15,809 nucleotides of DNA, from NCBI GenBank assembly GCA_903842755.1, contig CAIMNF010000057.1:1-15809 (forward strand), in the 5' to 3' direction. Shown here one piece after another: positions 14,236 through 15,809 of this stretch. The notes beneath the pieces were generated by a model that ran no database searches, had not been told where the DNA came from, and saw only the letters and a program-made list of their open reading frames with translations. Made by a program: the position numbers and the translations under genes. Source of the stretch: Oligoflexia bacterium. GTDB taxonomy: Bacteria; Bdellovibrionota; UBA1018; CAIMNF01. Each line of letters opens with the position of its first letter. Within the stretch, counting starts at the first letter, position 1.

Positions 14236-14721
14236 ATGAAAAATTTATTAGCGATTTTATTGATTGGTTCAATTGCGATTTCTGCATGTTCTTCTAAAAA
14301 AGATACGAAGCCCGATGAAACAGGAATTCCAACTGCGAAAGATGCAGACCAAAACTCCAGCGGCGATTCGGATAGCGGAAAAGCCCTAGGTTTGCAAACC
14401 ATCCATTTTCAATATGACTCCTTTACCTTAGACAGCAATGCAAAAACGGCATTGACCGCAGGGGCACAAATTTTAAAGGATAAAGCCAGCGTAAAAATTC
14501 AAGTCGAAGGCCACTGTGATGCACGAGGCGGTATTCAATATAATTTAGGCTTAGGCGAAAAGCGTGCAAACGCGGTTAAAAAGTTTTTGGTAGATGCAGG
14601 AATCTCTAAAGATCGAATTTCTACCATTAGTTTTGGAAAAGAGCGTCCGTTAGATCCAGCCGAAACCGAAGAAGCCTATGCAAAAAATCGTAGAGCAAAC
14701 TTCGTGATCACTGCCCGCTAA
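14236..14721 (+). CDS. pal: Peptidoglycan-associated lipoprotein Pal
   Basis: Outer-membrane lipoprotein that binds peptidoglycan and works with TolB in the Tol-Pal system to keep the envelope joined and to constrict it at division. ATG 14236 follows AGGAGA with good spacing and gives 161 aa; the GTG at 14230 lies inside that site. Lipobox ISAC puts the lipid on Cys18, followed by a hydrophilic linker (19-50). The OmpA-like domain spans 54-161: IHFQYDSFTLD, then EGHCDARGGIQYNLGLGEKRA, then GKERPLDP and NRRANFVI. Asp95 and Arg110 fit the residues that grip diaminopimelate. The canonical GHTDERG is GHCDARG, which adds a cysteine (Cys94). First gene of a pal / DUF4398 / YbgF-like set; tolQRAB is not in the window, and ribD lies upstream. 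Confidence 0.96.
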   Translation: MKNLLAILLIGSIAISACSSKKDTKPDETGIPTAKDADQNSSGDSDSGKALGLQTIHFQYDSFTLDSNAKTALTAGAQILKDKASVKIQVEGHCDARGGIQYNLGLGEKRANAVKKFLVDAGISKDRISTISFGKERPLDPAETEEAYAKNRRANFVITAR

Positions 14722-14727
14722 TTGGAG

Positions 14728-15108
14728 ATGGGCAAACCGTCGTCCGCTCACGGCCTACTGTTTTTCATTTCTTCATTCTTAGTTTCCTCGTGCGCTTCGA
14801 TTGTCGCCACTCGACCCTCGCAAGAGATGTCGAATATGGAGGTTGCTATTAAGGCGGCAAGAGAAGTGGGCGCTGAAATCTCAGCCCCAGAGTTGTTTCG
14901 AGTCGCTGTAGAAGCGGAAGTAAATGCTCAGCGCGAGTACAAGCTTAAAAACTTCAAGGAAGCTAAAGAATTCGCAGACAAGTCCCGAACCTACGCTGAA
15001 CGAGCTGAATTCGAGTCGATCCGCAATGGGCAAAATCGAGTGGAGGCAGCGCCAGTCGATCCGCTGGGTCCGGTCACTCCTGCGCAACCCGATACAGAGA
15101 ATAAGTAA
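14728..15108 (+). CDS. DUF4398-type lipoprotein
   Basis: A small envelope lipoprotein of 126 aa from ATG 14728. TTG at 14722 abuts the pal stop and would add two residues; GGAG sits directly against the ATG, so initiation probably depends on coupling to pal. The signal ends in lipobox VSSC (Cys22). Residues about 33-92 form an Ala/Glu-rich helical repeat, EMSNMEVAIKAAREVGAEIS, then ELFRVAVEAEVNAQREYKL and NFKEAKEFADKSRTYAERAE in part, the pattern of DUF4398, which resembles a TPR-like helical pair. The C-terminal 25 residues are Pro-rich. Proteins of this type often lie next to pal or OmpA-family genes; the function is unknown. Its stop codon lies in a 15-bp tandem repeat that duplicates the ending. 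Confidence 0.8.
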   Translation: MGKPSSAHGLLFFISSFLVSSCASIVATRPSQEMSNMEVAIKAAREVGAEISAPELFRVAVEAEVNAQREYKLKNFKEAKEFADKSRTYAERAEFESIRNGQNRVEAAPVDPLGPVTPAQPDTENK

Positions 15109-15144
15109 GCAGAAAATAAGTAAACAAAAAATAAGCGAGAAGAG
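15100..15144 (+). repeat. Three tandem 15-bp units over the stop codon of the DUF4398 gene
   Basis: AATAAGTAAGCAGAA (15100-15114), AATAAGTAAACAAAA (15115-15129) and AATAAGCGAGAAGAG (15130-15144) are successive diverging copies. The period is a multiple of three, so the second copy repeats the Asn-Lys-stop ending in frame; the third has lost the stop. Confidence 0.7.
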
Positions 15145-15224
15145 CACAAACGGCCGCGTGGGGTTCCGGGAAGGGCTCTTCGAAAACAATTGTCACTGCC
15201 CCTTGTTTTTGCGATGATTCGGAT
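15109..15224 (+). other. Intergenic stretch with two weak inverted repeats
   Basis: Between the DUF4398 and YbgF-like genes. GAAGAGC/GCTCTTC (15139-15145 with 15175-15181) encloses a 29-base GC-rich loop, and AAAACAA/TTGTTTT (15183-15189 with 15203-15209) follows and is closed by further T residues. The pair could be a weak terminator or a spacer hairpin separating pal-DUF4398 from the YbgF-like gene; neither is strong. No clear promoter is visible. Confidence 0.3.
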
Positions 15225-15809
15225 ATGAAAACTACCCAAAATGCGTTAGCGCTGTTTAGTGTGTTTCTCTTAAATGTGACGCTGCTCAGTAGTTGCGTGA
15301 CGACGCGTGAGCAACTGAACGAAAAAAGTCAGGCGAGCAAGCAAGGGGATTCCGCCGATTCGGCCAGCGATGCGAAGTCTGCTCCGGAAACTTCGTCGGT
15401 AGTGGTGACCGATGTAAAAAGTGAACCGTCGCCCGCAAAGAAGCGTCCGGAAGGCGAGTATTCTCTTGAGGAGACCAAAGAATTAGTGGCCCAGTTAAAT
15501 GGCCGAATTGAAGACTTAGAGCAAAAACTTGCAAAATCAAACGTAAACGATGAGCAGGTAAAGAAACTTCAAGACCGGGTCGATGAACTCGAGAAAAAAC
15601 TAGCGAGCCCTTCAGTCACACCCACTCCCGCAGTGAATAAAGATTATTATTCGGCAGGAAAAGATGCCTTTGCTGCGAATAATTTTGAAGAGGCGATCCA
15701 AGATTTTGAGGAATACTTGAAGGATGCGGATCCAAAGTTTCAGACGGAGGTTATTTTTCTAGAAGGGGAAAGTTACTTTAAGCTTAAAAATTTTAAAAAG
15801 GCCATTTTA
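15225..15809 (+). CDS. YbgF/CpoB-like TPR lipoprotein, 3'-truncated by window edge
   Basis: A 195-codon open frame from ATG 15225 to the last base, with no stop, so the C-terminus is missing. Residues 1-24 form a lipoprotein signal with lipobox LSSC (Cys24), unlike E. coli CpoB, which is soluble. A Ser/Ala/Glu-rich linker (25-78) leads to a coiled coil at about 79-126 (EETKELVAQLNGRIEDLEQ, then VKKLQDRVDELEKKL). TPR repeats begin near 136: YYSAGKDAFAANNFEEAIQD, then EVIFLEGESYFKLKNFKKAI. Coiled coil plus C-terminal TPRs is the CpoB/YbgF plan; that protein coordinates peptidoglycan synthesis with outer-membrane constriction through Tol-Pal. Position two genes after pal supports this. The ribosome site is weak (CGGAT close to the ATG). 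The family is confident; the symbol is withheld because the chain is incomplete and lipidated. Confidence 0.86.
   Translation, partial: MKTTQNALALFSVFLLNVTLLSSCVTTREQLNEKSQASKQGDSADSASDAKSAPETSSVVVTDVKSEPSPAKKRPEGEYSLEETKELVAQLNGRIEDLEQKLAKSNVNDEQVKKLQDRVDELEKKLASPSVTPTPAVNKDYYSAGKDAFAANNFEEAIQDFEEYLKDADPKFQTEVIFLEGESYFKLKNFKKAIL

Noticed and set aside
14094..14402. 102-aa minus-strand ORF across the ribD/pal gap
   Set aside because: Overlaps the pal signal region and a probable promoter; no homology-like features.
15286..15540. 84-aa minus-strand ORF at the window end
   Set aside because: Shadow of the open YbgF-like frame, which has a lipobox, coiled coil and TPR.
1..15809. CRISPR array, insertion sequence, prophage, toxin-antitoxin or defence genes
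   Set aside because: No spaced direct repeats, transposase or integrase motifs, terminal inverted repeats or defence-type domains are seen in any frame.

Overview
The window looks like ordinary chromosome from a Gram-negative, diderm bacterium, most likely a Bdellovibrio-like lineage (Bdellovibrionota) or another former deltaproteobacterium. I infer this from the single-polypeptide glycyl-tRNA synthetase, the Pal / DUF4398 / YbgF-like lipoprotein cluster, the FlgT-C-like periplasmic protein, and the many secreted enzymes with Sec or lipoprotein signals. No marker gene in the window fixes the species. Base composition and codon use look uniform by eye, and I see no mobile element, CRISPR array, tRNA or rRNA.

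Layout. (1) Positions 1-806 hold the 3' part of a secreted chymotrypsin-fold serine protease on +, cut by the window edge. (2) Positions 778-4819 hold five minus-strand genes, in transcription order: Mpo1-like DUF962 membrane protein, glutaminyl-cyclase-like M28 enzyme (ATGA overlap), glycyl-tRNA synthetase, ACT-domain protein (2-bp gap), and a secreted SGNH hydrolase whose 3' end overlaps the protease gene by 29 bp. (3) Positions 4907-9880, on +, hold alaS, an OppA-type lipoprotein directly behind it, and a small DUF5684-like membrane protein. (4) Positions 9925-11858, on +, hold a large unrecognised membrane-anchored protein whose start lies inside a perfect 13-bp inverted repeat, then a 155-bp structured leader and a FlgT-C-like periplasmic protein. 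(5) Positions 11852-12910, on -, hold a small outer-membrane barrel candidate and ssb, separated by a clear intrinsic terminator. (6) Positions 12977-15809, on +, hold ribD, then the envelope cluster pal, a DUF4398 lipoprotein and a YbgF/CpoB-like lipoprotein that runs off the window end.

How the genes fit together. Translation (GlyRS, AlaRS), replication (SSB) and riboflavin synthesis (RibD) are housekeeping. The rest mostly serves the cell envelope: peptide uptake, N-terminal protein maturation, a possible fatty-acid dioxygenase, secreted hydrolases, and the Tol-Pal system that holds the outer membrane to peptidoglycan.

I found no convincing new multi-gene system. The best leads are local: the hairpin that contains the start region of the 456-aa unknown gene, the leader with a mini-ORF before the FlgT-C-like gene, the ACT protein coupled to GlyRS, an SSB without the usual acidic tip, a nine-G run inside alaS, and a tandem repeat that duplicates a stop codon.
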